From Muribaculaceae bacterium (GTDB lineage Bacteria > Bacteroidota > Bacteroidia > Bacteroidales > Muribaculaceae), in contig JAIDPA010000263.1 in the NCBI GenBank assembly GCA_029062985.1, positions 1 through 32,497 of the forward strand: a stretch of DNA of 32,497 bases. Reading direction: 5' to 3'. Every line of letters starts with the position of its first letter. Position 1 is the stretch's first letter. The notes beneath the pieces are model-generated. The model was not told the DNA's origin and searched no databases. It saw only the letters and a program-made list of their open reading frames with translations. The translations under genes were made by a program, and so were the position numbers. Shown one piece after another: positions 1-7,571 of the stretch.

Positions 1-42
1 TGTCATTAGAGTATTATGTTTAATAAATTTTAAATTACGATT

Positions 43-123
43 ATGTCAGAACAAGAAAAAAACAGAGAAGAATGCGAACTCCAGAGTCTAATCGCGTGTG
101 CATGTTGGACTGAGAATCCTTAA
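43..123 (+). CDS. Candidate Cys-rich precursor peptide (26 aa)
   Basis: Small ATG-to-TAA ORF of 26 codons just upstream of three radical SAM genes. The first two thirds is hydrophilic and Glu-rich (begins MSEQEKNREE) with one Cys at residue 11. The end has a short Leu/Ile/Ala stretch followed by CACWTENP, giving Cys at 19 and 21 next to Trp22. A charged leader followed by a short Cys/Trp core is what precursors of radical-SAM-modified peptides (for example sactipeptides or ranthipeptides) look like. The nearest promoter-like box is TAAATTTT at 24-31, one base off TAnnTTTG. I do not recognise the sequence from any family; the call rests on composition and position. It could be a chance ORF. 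Confidence 0.45.
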   Translation: MSEQEKNREECELQSLIACACWTENP

Positions 124-209
124 AGTCCAATATCCTCACAATTAATTCGTGTCAGAATCATTTTATGACACCTATCCAGTGACGAGATTCTCAATTGAGC
201 ACTCAAACA

Positions 210-251
210 ATTATTTCTCGGGATTCTATATATAGAATCCCGAGAAATAAT
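210..251. repeat. 42-bp perfect palindrome in the leader of the radical SAM operon
   Basis: Every base from 210 to 230 pairs with 251 back to 231. The GC-containing part reads CTCGGGATTC on the left and GAATCCCGAG on the right, around a TATATATA centre. It lies 21 bp before the ATG at 273 and has no T-run after it on either strand, so it is not a standard intrinsic terminator. It could be an RNA hairpin separating expression of the upstream small peptide from the enzymes, or a dimeric operator. Its presence argues against the upstream TTG start at 195, which would translate through it. Confidence 0.85.
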
Positions 252-272
252 ACGATATTATTGCAAATAACT

Positions 273-1253
273 ATGCAAATATACCTTCTTCTAACAGAGC
301 GATGCAACTTGAAATGTAAGATGTGCATAAGGGGTAATAAATCTAATAAGGAATTATCTTTAGTAGATCTCCAAAATCTTCATTCTATATCTGAGTTTGC
401 GGATCACGATATTGTAATAACCGGTGGTGAACCTACATTATGCAAGGATTTTGTTTCTATTGTTAACTTCCTTAAAGGTAAATGTAAGTCTATATCAATA
501 TGTACAAATGGCACAACTGATTTCTATATAAATAAAGAATTTTTTGATTTCCAAGTTAATATACAGATTTCTATTGATGGGACAGAAGATGTACACAATA
601 CCATTAGGGGAAAGCAATCTTATTCTCGAATAATGCACACTATCTCAAAACTAGAAGAAATAGACATTCCTTATGCTGTTTCAAGCGTTGTTAACAAGAA
701 TAATAGGACATGCATGAAAGAATTAGCTGATATTCTTGGAAATTTAGAATCTTTGAGATGCTGGAATATCTCATACGAAATGCCTTTTGGTCATGCTGTC
801 ATTAATGAAATCATGACAGCTGAGGAATGGAATAACTTTGTAGATGACATGCTCGACTATGTAAACTTTAGAATGAAAATTCAAAAGATGTTTCCTTTTG
901 AATTGTATGACAAGAACAAAGCTAAGTTGGAGGAAATTTTTAAAGGGCGTAGATGTTCAAATTGTGGCAGTGGACAAAACAAAATCTATGTTTATCCTGA
1001 TTTATTTGTATATCCTTGCACTTGTTTGACTGATTTTCGCCTAGGAAACTTGAAAGACTCTTCATTGTCACAAATAATGCAGACAAAATTGGCTTTAAGT
1101 TTTGCTAATTATTCATTGTTACCAGAATCAAAATGTCAAAAATGTGAATATTTAAAGTACTGCAATGGAGGATGTATCGGCATGTCGTATCATTTCTTTA
1201 AGAAAATTGGGCTTGGTGATATTCGTTGTCCCAAATTGCGCGATAAGATATGA
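273..1253 (+). CDS. Radical SAM/SPASM domain protein
   Basis: Radical SAM enzyme that should use a [4Fe-4S] cluster and S-adenosylmethionine to make a 5'-deoxyadenosyl radical. From the ATG at 273 the protein has 326 residues and starts MQIYLLLTERCNLKCKMC, with the cluster-binding CxxxCxxC at residues 11-18. The SAM-binding motif TGGEPTL and a CTNGT strand motif follow. The last hundred residues carry a SPASM layout: CSNCGSG..., a PC pair, CQKCEYLKYCNGGC, then a final Cys near the end, so auxiliary Fe-S clusters are likely. SPASM enzymes commonly modify peptides (AlbA, PqqE) or mature sulfatases. A TTG start at 195 is possible in frame but would run through the palindrome and lengthen the N-terminus beyond what the fold needs. 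It overlaps the next gene by 4 bp (ATGA), so the two are probably translationally coupled. The substrate is unknown. Confidence 0.88.
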   Translation: MQIYLLLTERCNLKCKMCIRGNKSNKELSLVDLQNLHSISEFADHDIVITGGEPTLCKDFVSIVNFLKGKCKSISICTNGTTDFYINKEFFDFQVNIQISIDGTEDVHNTIRGKQSYSRIMHTISKLEEIDIPYAVSSVVNKNNRTCMKELADILGNLESLRCWNISYEMPFGHAVINEIMTAEEWNNFVDDMLDYVNFRMKIQKMFPFELYDKNKAKLEEIFKGRRCSNCGSGQNKIYVYPDLFVYPCTCLTDFRLGNLKDSSLSQIMQTKLALSFANYSLLPESKCQKCEYLKYCNGGCIGMSYHFFKKIGLGDIRCPKLRDKI

Positions 1254-2128
1254 ATATATTCTACTTCAATATTATATACACCTGTAATTCCAATTGTGTG
1301 TTTTGTTACTCTCATAATACGATACACACAGGGCGTATTTTCAATAAAATTTCACCTAAGGAGTTTGTTGAGTATCTCAAATTAAAAAATATTCAGAGCA
1401 AAGATAGAGTAATAATCAACGGAGGTGAACCATTTCTTCATCCTAATATTATTACAATCCTTAAATCTCTTCTAAGGATAGCATGTGAAGTGCTCATATA
1501 CACAAATGGTAGATGTCTTAACACACACGACTTCAGTTTCATGACCAACAACTATCGATTTGTAATTCCTATTCATGGACATAGAACGTTGCATGATAGT
1601 ATAACAAGGTGTAAAGGCAGTTTTGATGAAATGATCTTAGGCTTAGAACATTTATATTCTTACAAATGTAAAGTTGATATTAAAGTGATTCTAAATCCAA
1701 AGATGATAAGTTCTCAACTTGAGTTTAATAATACCTTGCACGCTATTGATGTATTGAAATTTAACAATGCCATTCATATAACTAAAATGGCCAACACAAT
1801 TGTTTCCAGAAAGAATAATATCCCATCTATAAATAATGAATTTGCTTCAAAGTATACGAGATTATTATTTGATCATTTAAAAAATAGAGGTCTCATAATT
1901 AAATTATTTGATACTTGTGTAAAAGAAATAGATATACCGTATTTTAAAAATAACAATAAACCATTTAAGGTGTACTTTAAGGATGTAAAAAATGACTGGG
2001 AGTTTAAATTTTATACTCCAGAAGACAGTTGTAGAGACGAATGTCCGCAAAGAGATTATTGTCAATCCGCAGTAGGAAATTATACTGTACTTGAATATAA
2101 TGGTCAGTTTTATAAAGGACTTGAATAA
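1250..2128 (+). CDS. Radical SAM protein, second of three
   Basis: A 292-residue radical SAM protein. The cluster motif CNSNCVFC is at residues 12-19, NGGEPFLHP matches the GGEP SAM-binding loop, and YTNGR follows at the usual distance. Instead of a complete SPASM domain the C-terminal region has a short cysteine group (CRDECPQRDYC) and ends YKGLE shortly after, so any auxiliary-cluster domain is truncated or divergent. The ATG overlaps the upstream stop (ATGA) and its own TAA overlaps the next ATG (TAATG), which strongly implies one transcript and coupled translation. The substrate cannot be deduced; three different radical SAM enzymes together suggest successive modifications or a complex. 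Confidence 0.85.
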   Translation: MNIFYFNIIYTCNSNCVFCYSHNTIHTGRIFNKISPKEFVEYLKLKNIQSKDRVIINGGEPFLHPNIITILKSLLRIACEVLIYTNGRCLNTHDFSFMTNNYRFVIPIHGHRTLHDSITRCKGSFDEMILGLEHLYSYKCKVDIKVILNPKMISSQLEFNNTLHAIDVLKFNNAIHITKMANTIVSRKNNIPSINNEFASKYTRLLFDHLKNRGLIIKLFDTCVKEIDIPYFKNNNKPFKVYFKDVKNDWEFKFYTPEDSCRDECPQRDYCQSAVGNYTVLEYNGQFYKGLE

Positions 2129-3246
2129 TGAAAGACAAAATCGATCTTACAATTAAGCCTACGATGGGCTGTAATATGAAGTGTAAACATTGTTTTAATG
2201 GTAATGCTTTTGTGACTACTGATATGCTTAAAGTGACTACTGCAATTGAATTAGTCAAGAAAGCATGCAGAGAATATAAAAACATTAAAATTATATTTCA
2301 CGGCGGGGAACCTTCTTTAGCCGGTTTACATTTTTACAAAACATTCTTTGAAAGAATTAAATCCTTTGAACAACAATATGGCACAAGATTCAATATATTA
2401 TTTACCACTAATGGTCTTCTACTCACAGATGAATTTATTGATTTATTGAATGCAAATAGTGTTTTTATAAATATTTCTTTTGATGGACCATATAATGATC
2501 TTCTTAGACAAAAGACAAAGATAGTTCAGGATATAATATTTAAAGTACGAGATAAAGGCGGAAAATTTAGATGCTTTTGTACCTTGTCTAAACAATCAGT
2601 GCCTCGCTTAAAAGAAATTTACGACTGGTTCAAATATAATAAATTAAATTTTAAAACCTTGCCCGTAGAGAGGCGAGGGTATGCAAAGACTAATGATAAG
2701 ATAATTATGGAGCCAACAGATCTTGTCTCGCAGTTTGAGACCGTTTATCGTTATTGGTTAACGGACAAAGAGTGCCAAATTAGTTATTCTACTTTTGAGG
2801 AATTTGCAAATTTAAGAAGAAATGTTCAGTATCGTAAGTTTTGGTTTGGACGTAAGATTGCACTCAATCCTGATGGAAAGCTGTATGTGTTCGGCCGTCC
2901 TAATGATGTGAATTATGAAATTGGCACCCCTTATGATATTGAAAAGATAAGCGAATGTTTTGAATCTAAAGGATATATTCAATATCTAAATACTTTAGAA
3001 AAGATACGTAATAGCCGCTGTAGCAAATGCGAGAGTAGTGTTGTATGCGGAGGAGTAAATATAAATATTGCCCATCTGTATGTTGATGAAATGCAACTTA
3101 TTGATCAGAGTTGTATACAAAGCAATATGATATTTCAACGCATATTAAATGTTAATGATCTAGTAATAACAGATTTTCGCAATGGAAAATCTGATAAATA
3201 TAATTCCTTTATTCAAAATATTTATTCAGATTATATAAATTGCTGA
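2128..3246 (+). CDS. Radical SAM/SPASM-like protein, anSME-like
   Basis: A 372-residue radical SAM protein with cluster motif CNMKCKHC at residues 15-22, FHGGEPSLAG, FTTNGLL and ISFDGP, an arrangement resembling anaerobic sulfatase-maturating enzymes and peptide-modifying SPASM proteins. The C-terminus has CSKCESSVVCGG and a later DQSC, matching the second half of a SPASM domain. The first SPASM Cys pair is not obvious: the NPDGKLYVF region has no Cys, so fewer auxiliary ligands may be present. No sulfatase gene lies in view, so sulfatase maturation is not supported. It overlaps its upstream neighbour by 1 bp and lies 5 bp before the next gene's ATG. Confidence 0.85.
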   Translation: MKDKIDLTIKPTMGCNMKCKHCFNGNAFVTTDMLKVTTAIELVKKACREYKNIKIIFHGGEPSLAGLHFYKTFFERIKSFEQQYGTRFNILFTTNGLLLTDEFIDLLNANSVFINISFDGPYNDLLRQKTKIVQDIIFKVRDKGGKFRCFCTLSKQSVPRLKEIYDWFKYNKLNFKTLPVERRGYAKTNDKIIMEPTDLVSQFETVYRYWLTDKECQISYSTFEEFANLRRNVQYRKFWFGRKIALNPDGKLYVFGRPNDVNYEIGTPYDIEKISECFESKGYIQYLNTLEKIRNSRCSKCESSVVCGGVNINIAHLYVDEMQLIDQSCIQSNMIFQRILNVNDLVITDFRNGKSDKYNSFIQNIYSDYINC

Positions 3247-3251
3247 GACTT

Positions 3252-5234
3252 ATGGACAAATTAAGTATTAAGTATTCAGAAATATCACAAACTATTTTGG
3301 TTGAATATTTTCGTATTTTCGACAATCGAGAAGATTACATTACAGTTTTTAATGATAATAACTTTATTAAAGGTTTTTTAACATTAAAGGATGCATCTGA
3401 ATATTTCTCAAAAGGAACACTGCATTTATCAAAAGTACGTCCAATAAAACATCAAAGCAACTTTTATTCTTATCAAATTGCCTTAAGTGTTTTGCCTGTA
3501 TATGTTAATAAGTTCAGGGATTACTTACTGAATCTTGGAGAGCAGACTATTGGAATCGATGCCAATATTTCAGATTATAACTACATAAGGTCATATATTC
3601 CAGAAATTAATTTTTACAGATGTGAAGATTATCCAGGTATAGAGTTTGACTTAGTAATAATCCTTAGATGTCCGCTATTATTACAACATTATCTGTTTAG
3701 AGAGGCAAAGAGAATAAATATTTCTGACTTATTTGAATCGTTTTTGTTAATCGATTTCTTGCAGTTTGCTAATGATAATAATCTCCAAACCCTCTTCATT
3801 GAAGGACCTGTATTAGATAAACTTCAAAAGACAGAAAAATTTAAATACATTCAATCAAACATCAGTTTAGAACAGATTCTTAAGGATAAAGAGTATTTAT
3901 CTCAATTTTGTTTGGGTGATCGTAATCAAATTGATTATATAATTCATTCAACTTATGGGGTTCTTACAGGAAATAGAGTAATCACAAATGGAATAAGTCT
4001 TCGTTCTGGTTACTTTAGTTCCCCAAAATTGAATGTAAATCATTTTGGGGAACGACGGTCATTGCCCAGCACCAAAGCAGCTTCTAATCCTGATATTTAT
4101 ATTTATGGATCTTGTCTTACATTTGGGTTATTTGCAGAAGATAATAAAACATTTCCATCGTATTTACAGAAATTAATAAATGAATCAACTAAAGTATCTG
4201 GAGTCGTTCATAATCTGGGAGTTAAAGGAAAGGCATTACTAATTAATGATTTACTATTGGCAATGCAATCAGAGGTTAAGAGTCAAGATATATTGGTATT
4301 TGTTTCTCCTATATCAGCATATTCCCTAAAAATTCTTAAGGAAAAGAATATTGAGTATTTTGATTTTTCTGCGTACTTAAATAAAACGAATAATCCAGAT
4401 TGTATTTACCTAAATAATACCTATCATTCAAATGTAACTGTGTATAAAGAGTTGGCAAGGTTTTGTTTTGAACTAATTTCTAATTTTCCAACTTTTTCAA
4501 AACAAATTGAATCTCCATTAAGAATATCTGGTTTTTCATACAATAGGAGAATAGAATTATTTGATCAACACTATATGTGGAAATATATTTTCCTAAAAAA
4601 ATACCTCTCATTTTTAGATTCTCTGTCCCGCCCTTCAACAGAAGTTATTGCTGGAAGTTTGTTAATTACGGCAAATCCGTTCACCTTAGGACATGCTGCA
4701 TTGATTCAAATGGCCCTGAAATATTGTGACTACTTATATATCTTTGTAGTCGAAAATGATTCTTTTCAATATTCTTATATCGAAAGGATGGAGATGGTAA
4801 AGAGATATTGTGAAAATAATCCCAAATGTTGTGTGGTTCCTTCCGGAGATATATGGGGGTCAGAAGATCTATTTCCTGAATATTTCAATAGGAATTATCT
4901 GCACAAAGACATTATAATTTCTCCAGAGGATGCTATTATTTTTGGCAAGTACATTGCTCCGAAACTCAAAATCACCCGACGATTTATTGGAGATGAAAGA
5001 CATGATAGCACTACATCGCAGTACAATCAATACTTGAAGAAATATCTACCGAATTTTGGTATAGAGGTCATTCAATTTGAACGAAAAAAAAATATATTTG
5101 GAGATGAGATTAAAGGAGGGGATGTTAGAAAAATAATTTCAGATAAAGGTATTGATGATGAAATGTTAGTTAACTATCTTCCCTATACCACTATTGAAGT
5201 AATTAAAAGTTTTAAATCATTAATGTCACATTAA
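3252..5234 (+). CDS. Fusion: N-terminal unknown region, SGNH-like domain (Cys variant), citrate lyase ligase-like nucleotidyltransferase
   Basis: A 660-residue protein from the ATG at 3252; an in-frame TTG at 3240 would overlap the previous gene. Residues about 15-60 faintly resemble a CBS motif (FIKGFLTLKDASEYF), and 60-275 is unrecognised. Residues 282-292 read IYIYGSCLTFG, followed by EDNKTFPSYLQKLIN and NLG, the block I layout of SGNH hydrolases (GDSxTxG) but with Cys288 at the nucleophile position and Ser at the Asp position. A His at residue 392 (NNTYHSN) fits the last catalytic block. Residues about 464-660 closely match the C-terminal domain of citrate lyase ligase (CitC): ANPFTLGHAALIQ, FVVENDSFQYSYIERMEMV, IAPKLKITRRFIGDE and GGDVRKI. 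CitC adenylates acetate and acetylates a thiol; by analogy this domain may activate a carboxylate or transfer a nucleotide. It is last in the radical SAM operon. Confidence 0.8.
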   Translation: MDKLSIKYSEISQTILVEYFRIFDNREDYITVFNDNNFIKGFLTLKDASEYFSKGTLHLSKVRPIKHQSNFYSYQIALSVLPVYVNKFRDYLLNLGEQTIGIDANISDYNYIRSYIPEINFYRCEDYPGIEFDLVIILRCPLLLQHYLFREAKRINISDLFESFLLIDFLQFANDNNLQTLFIEGPVLDKLQKTEKFKYIQSNISLEQILKDKEYLSQFCLGDRNQIDYIIHSTYGVLTGNRVITNGISLRSGYFSSPKLNVNHFGERRSLPSTKAASNPDIYIYGSCLTFGLFAEDNKTFPSYLQKLINESTKVSGVVHNLGVKGKALLINDLLLAMQSEVKSQDILVFVSPISAYSLKILKEKNIEYFDFSAYLNKTNNPDCIYLNNTYHSNVTVYKELARFCFELISNFPTFSKQIESPLRISGFSYNRRIELFDQHYMWKYIFLKKYLSFLDSLSRPSTEVIAGSLLITANPFTLGHAALIQMALKYCDYLYIFVVENDSFQYSYIERMEMVKRYCENNPKCCVVPSGDIWGSEDLFPEYFNRNYLHKDIIISPEDAIIFGKYIAPKLKITRRFIGDERHDSTTSQYNQYLKKYLPNFGIEVIQFERKKNIFGDEIKGGDVRKIISDKGIDDEMLVNYLPYTTIEVIKSFKSLMSH

Positions 5235-5269
5235 AATCTTAAATAGTCCTTTTATGGAACTAGTGTAAT

Positions 5270-5812
5270 ATGGGATTTTTTGATTTATTCATGAACGATT
5301 CAAATTCAATACCTGTCATATCCGATTCTGACATTCCGTCAGGATCGGGTGGTATTAATAGTGAGAGATACACTTATGGACAATTGCGGCGTCAGCCGAT
5401 TATATCCGAAATTCTGAACCGCATCACCGATCCTGTTGTGAAGCGTTGGGCAGCAGAGTGCAACAGGCGCAATCGTTCGGGGTTCGTTATGCGTAAAGTT
5501 TGCGGTGAATATTGCTTTGATGCATTGCATGTCGGTCCGAAAGTGAAATTGCCTTCAAAGACTGATTTAGTGAAAAAATTCGGTAGGATGCCATCTGCGT
5601 CTGAAATCCGTGAGGTATCTTACTCTTTGTTGCGCGAAGAAATTGCTCGCCAAACAGGTATGAGTGTAGCTAAGGCTGCTTCTGCTATCGGAAATATGCT
5701 CGATTGCGTCCCTCACGAGGATATTTCAGGCTTCGTCTATATGGTACCCAACTGGGCGCACAAATGGTTCCGGCATAAGGGATACGTCTCCCTTATACTC
5801 GGTAACGAATAA
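5270..5812 (+). CDS. Hypothetical protein with possible HNH/EndoVII-like nuclease C-terminus
   Basis: A 180-residue protein without a signal peptide or membrane segment. I do not recognise the whole. The last 35 residues (DCVPHEDISG, VYMVPNWAHKWFRHKGYVS; His149, His164, His169) follow the pattern H...VP...H....H.G seen in HNH/EndoVII-type toxin nucleases, where the histidines bind metal and act in catalysis. This is pattern matching only. It starts 36 bp after the AT-rich operon. Its first codons share the AT-rich composition while the rest is more GC-balanced, so the junction of the AT-rich island may lie near here. No immunity gene is evident next to it; the following gene is on the other strand. 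Confidence 0.6.
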   Translation: MGFFDLFMNDSNSIPVISDSDIPSGSGGINSERYTYGQLRRQPIISEILNRITDPVVKRWAAECNRRNRSGFVMRKVCGEYCFDALHVGPKVKLPSKTDLVKKFGRMPSASEIREVSYSLLREEIARQTGMSVAKAASAIGNMLDCVPHEDISGFVYMVPNWAHKWFRHKGYVSLILGNE

Positions 5813-5854
5813 TTCCGTTCAGGTCAATATCGGTGGTAAATTACCCTCCAGACG

Positions 5855-5889
5855 AATGTCTAATGTCTAATGCCTTCTGCCTAAAGCCT
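5855..5889. repeat. Heptanucleotide tandem array, 5 units
   Basis: Five consecutive 7-bp units: AATGTCT, AATGTCT, AATGCCT, TCTGCCT, AAAGCCT. They end 4 bp before the stop codon of the following minus-strand gene. The same family in reverse complement (AGGCATT, AGGCTAA) forms the array at 32405-32481. Confidence 0.75.
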
Positions 5890-5893
5890 GATT

Positions 5894-7459
5894 TTATATT
5901 TCCTTAATCTTCCACTCCTCTATGCATCGCGTTTTAGAGGAGAACTCCACTCCTATCTCAAATATCTTCCGGGAGTCGCTTTGATATTTTCTTGAATACC
6001 TCTTATCCTCTATCTGACGCAGTGCCTCCCCAGCCGTATGGTCATACTTCAGTTCTATGATGTAGATGTAATCTTCCGTCTTTATCTCTATGTCGATGCT
6101 TCCGTCCGAAGTGTGTGATTCCGCTTGGGTCTCAAGTCCTATCAGATCTATCAGCAGGAAGAAGGCATTATGGAAATTATTCTCATTCTCCATTTTCAGC
6201 GCATAGTCTATACCTGCGAAATAAGTCTGAAGCGATTTCATCGCCTTTTCGGGATCTCCCAGTATGAATGCCATAACCAAGGTAGTGATAAGATTCTTTA
6301 CCGGCTGACGCTGTGTGGTTACGTAATAGGGCAACAAGGCTTTGAACAATCCCTCTTTTACCTCATTGTTCGGTATACCAAGCTGAAATACCTTTACTTT
6401 GGAATTATAATGCTTGATGGTGAGATATCCTGTCTGGAAAAGAAGTGCCGTAGGATTCGGATTCAGCAAATCAAGACCCTTGAGGTCGGATTCCGTGGTA
6501 TAGCTGTCGAAGAAATCCTTTAGATTAGCATTTATCCTTTTAAGAGACTCGGCTATCAGAGTCGGAAACCCCGTCTCATTCCAATAGTTATTGATTTCGC
6601 TTTTATCCAGACAATTCAACAATGACCAGGGATTATATATCTCACTCTCTTTTTTTGTAAACCTATATCCATCATAATTCTCTTTCAATAATGCCAATCC
6701 TTCTTTGAAATCAATCTCCATATCCTCTGCCAGACGTCTTATCCCCTGTGTGCAGTTGGTAAGAAGTTCTTCGCCTGTAATGCCGCAGACGTCGGCAAAG
6801 GCATTGTCAAAGGTTATGTCATTGATATTATTCAAATCAGAGAATACGGAGAGTTTGCTGAAGCGGCTTACTCCTGTCAGGAAGACAAGCCGAAGATGCT
6901 CCGCGCTGCTCTTGAAGTTGGAATAGAGGGCTGCCAGTTTCTGACGGTAATGCTCAAAATTGTCATCCTTGTTCAGATTCCCTACAAGGGGCTTGTCATA
7001 TTCATCCACCAAGACCACTACCTGCTTTCCCGTCTTCCGATGCGCCCCCTCTATGATGTTGGAAAACCGGGAGGAGTAATCGCCGGCTATATATTCAATC
7101 CCATATTTTTCCTCCCATTTCCTGAATAAATTATCCAGAACATGATCAAGCAGTCCCGGCTCGGCATAGCGTTCCCTGTTAAGGTCAAGGTGCAACACAG
7201 GATATGACTCCCACGTCCAATCTGTGGTGTCTATATATAGTCCCCTGAAAAGCTCCCGCCTACCCTCGAAAAAATACTGCAACGTCGAAAGAAAGAGAGA
7301 CTTACCGAATCTACGCGGGCGGGCAAGAAAATAATATTTCCCTCCTCCTGAAAGAATGGTCTCTATGAAGCGCGTCTTGTCGACATACAGATAACCTCCT
7401 TCCCGGACATTCCTGAAATCCTGCTCCCCTATCGGATATTTTACTCTCTCTTCCTTCAT
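5894..7459 (-). CDS. AAA-ATPase-like/PD-(D/E)XK nuclease family protein
   Basis: A 521-residue protein of the AAA-ATPase_like plus PDDEXK_9 architecture, abundant in Bacteroidales genomes. The N-terminus has the family opening (YPIGEQDFRNVREGGYLYVDKT), a Walker A variant ARPRRFGKS (residues 47-54) and a Walker B VVVLVDEYDKP (Asp152-Glu153). Near the C-terminus DIEIKTEDYIYIIELKYD gives the nuclease-fold core Asp456 and Glu469-x-Lys471. Length is normal and the ORF is intact. The start is supported by an unusually good Shine-Dalgarno for this phylum (CGGAGG, 5 bp before the ATG) and by a -7 box at 7485-7492. The role is not established; members are often repeated in one genome and may be mobile or defence-related. 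Confidence 0.88.
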   Translation of the reverse strand: MKEERVKYPIGEQDFRNVREGGYLYVDKTRFIETILSGGGKYYFLARPRRFGKSLFLSTLQYFFEGRRELFRGLYIDTTDWTWESYPVLHLDLNRERYAEPGLLDHVLDNLFRKWEEKYGIEYIAGDYSSRFSNIIEGAHRKTGKQVVVLVDEYDKPLVGNLNKDDNFEHYRQKLAALYSNFKSSAEHLRLVFLTGVSRFSKLSVFSDLNNINDITFDNAFADVCGITGEELLTNCTQGIRRLAEDMEIDFKEGLALLKENYDGYRFTKKESEIYNPWSLLNCLDKSEINNYWNETGFPTLIAESLKRINANLKDFFDSYTTESDLKGLDLLNPNPTALLFQTGYLTIKHYNSKVKVFQLGIPNNEVKEGLFKALLPYYVTTQRQPVKNLITTLVMAFILGDPEKAMKSLQTYFAGIDYALKMENENNFHNAFFLLIDLIGLETQAESHTSDGSIDIEIKTEDYIYIIELKYDHTAGEALRQIEDKRYSRKYQSDSRKIFEIGVEFSSKTRCIEEWKIKEI

Positions 7460-7484
7460 ATCGCCTCCGTTTGATTTTCTTTCG

Positions 7485-7492
7485 CAAAGATA
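7485..7492 (-). promoter_or_regulatory. Bacteroidales -7 box for the AAA-ATPase gene
   Basis: Reading on the minus strand the box is TATCTTTG, a perfect TAnnTTTG. No good -33 TTTG is seen at the expected spacing. It lies 26 bp upstream of the ATG at 7459, so the leader would be short. Confidence 0.5.
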
Positions 7493-7513
7493 ACAATTTT
7501 ATTCAGAAAACTT

Positions 7514-7544
7514 ATTGTCATGAATATAAGAAAGCATATCTTTG
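7514..7544 (+). promoter_or_regulatory. Bacteroidales-type promoter for the 7572-8468 operon
   Basis: ATTG at 7514-7517, 19 bp, then TATCTTTG at 7537-7544, matching the TTTG-N19-21-TAnnTTTG consensus in the -7 box. Transcription should start near 7550. It is divergent from the box at 7485-7492, with the two -7 boxes about 45 bp apart. Confidence 0.6.
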
Positions 7545-7571
7545 TATATTTAATTTATGGTAAAACTTTTT

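Noticed and set aside
195-272. TTG start giving a longer first radical SAM protein
   Set aside because: It would translate the whole 42-bp palindrome. The ATG at 273 places the CxxxCxxC motif at the usual distance from the N-terminus.
2128-3246. Sulfatase-maturating enzyme
   Set aside because: The sequence is anSME-like in motifs, but no sulfatase gene lies in the operon and the context favours a peptide substrate.
5270-5812. Fifth gene of the radical SAM operon
   Set aside because: It is separated by 36 bp without overlap, differs in base composition over most of its length and has no link to the pathway; kept separate.
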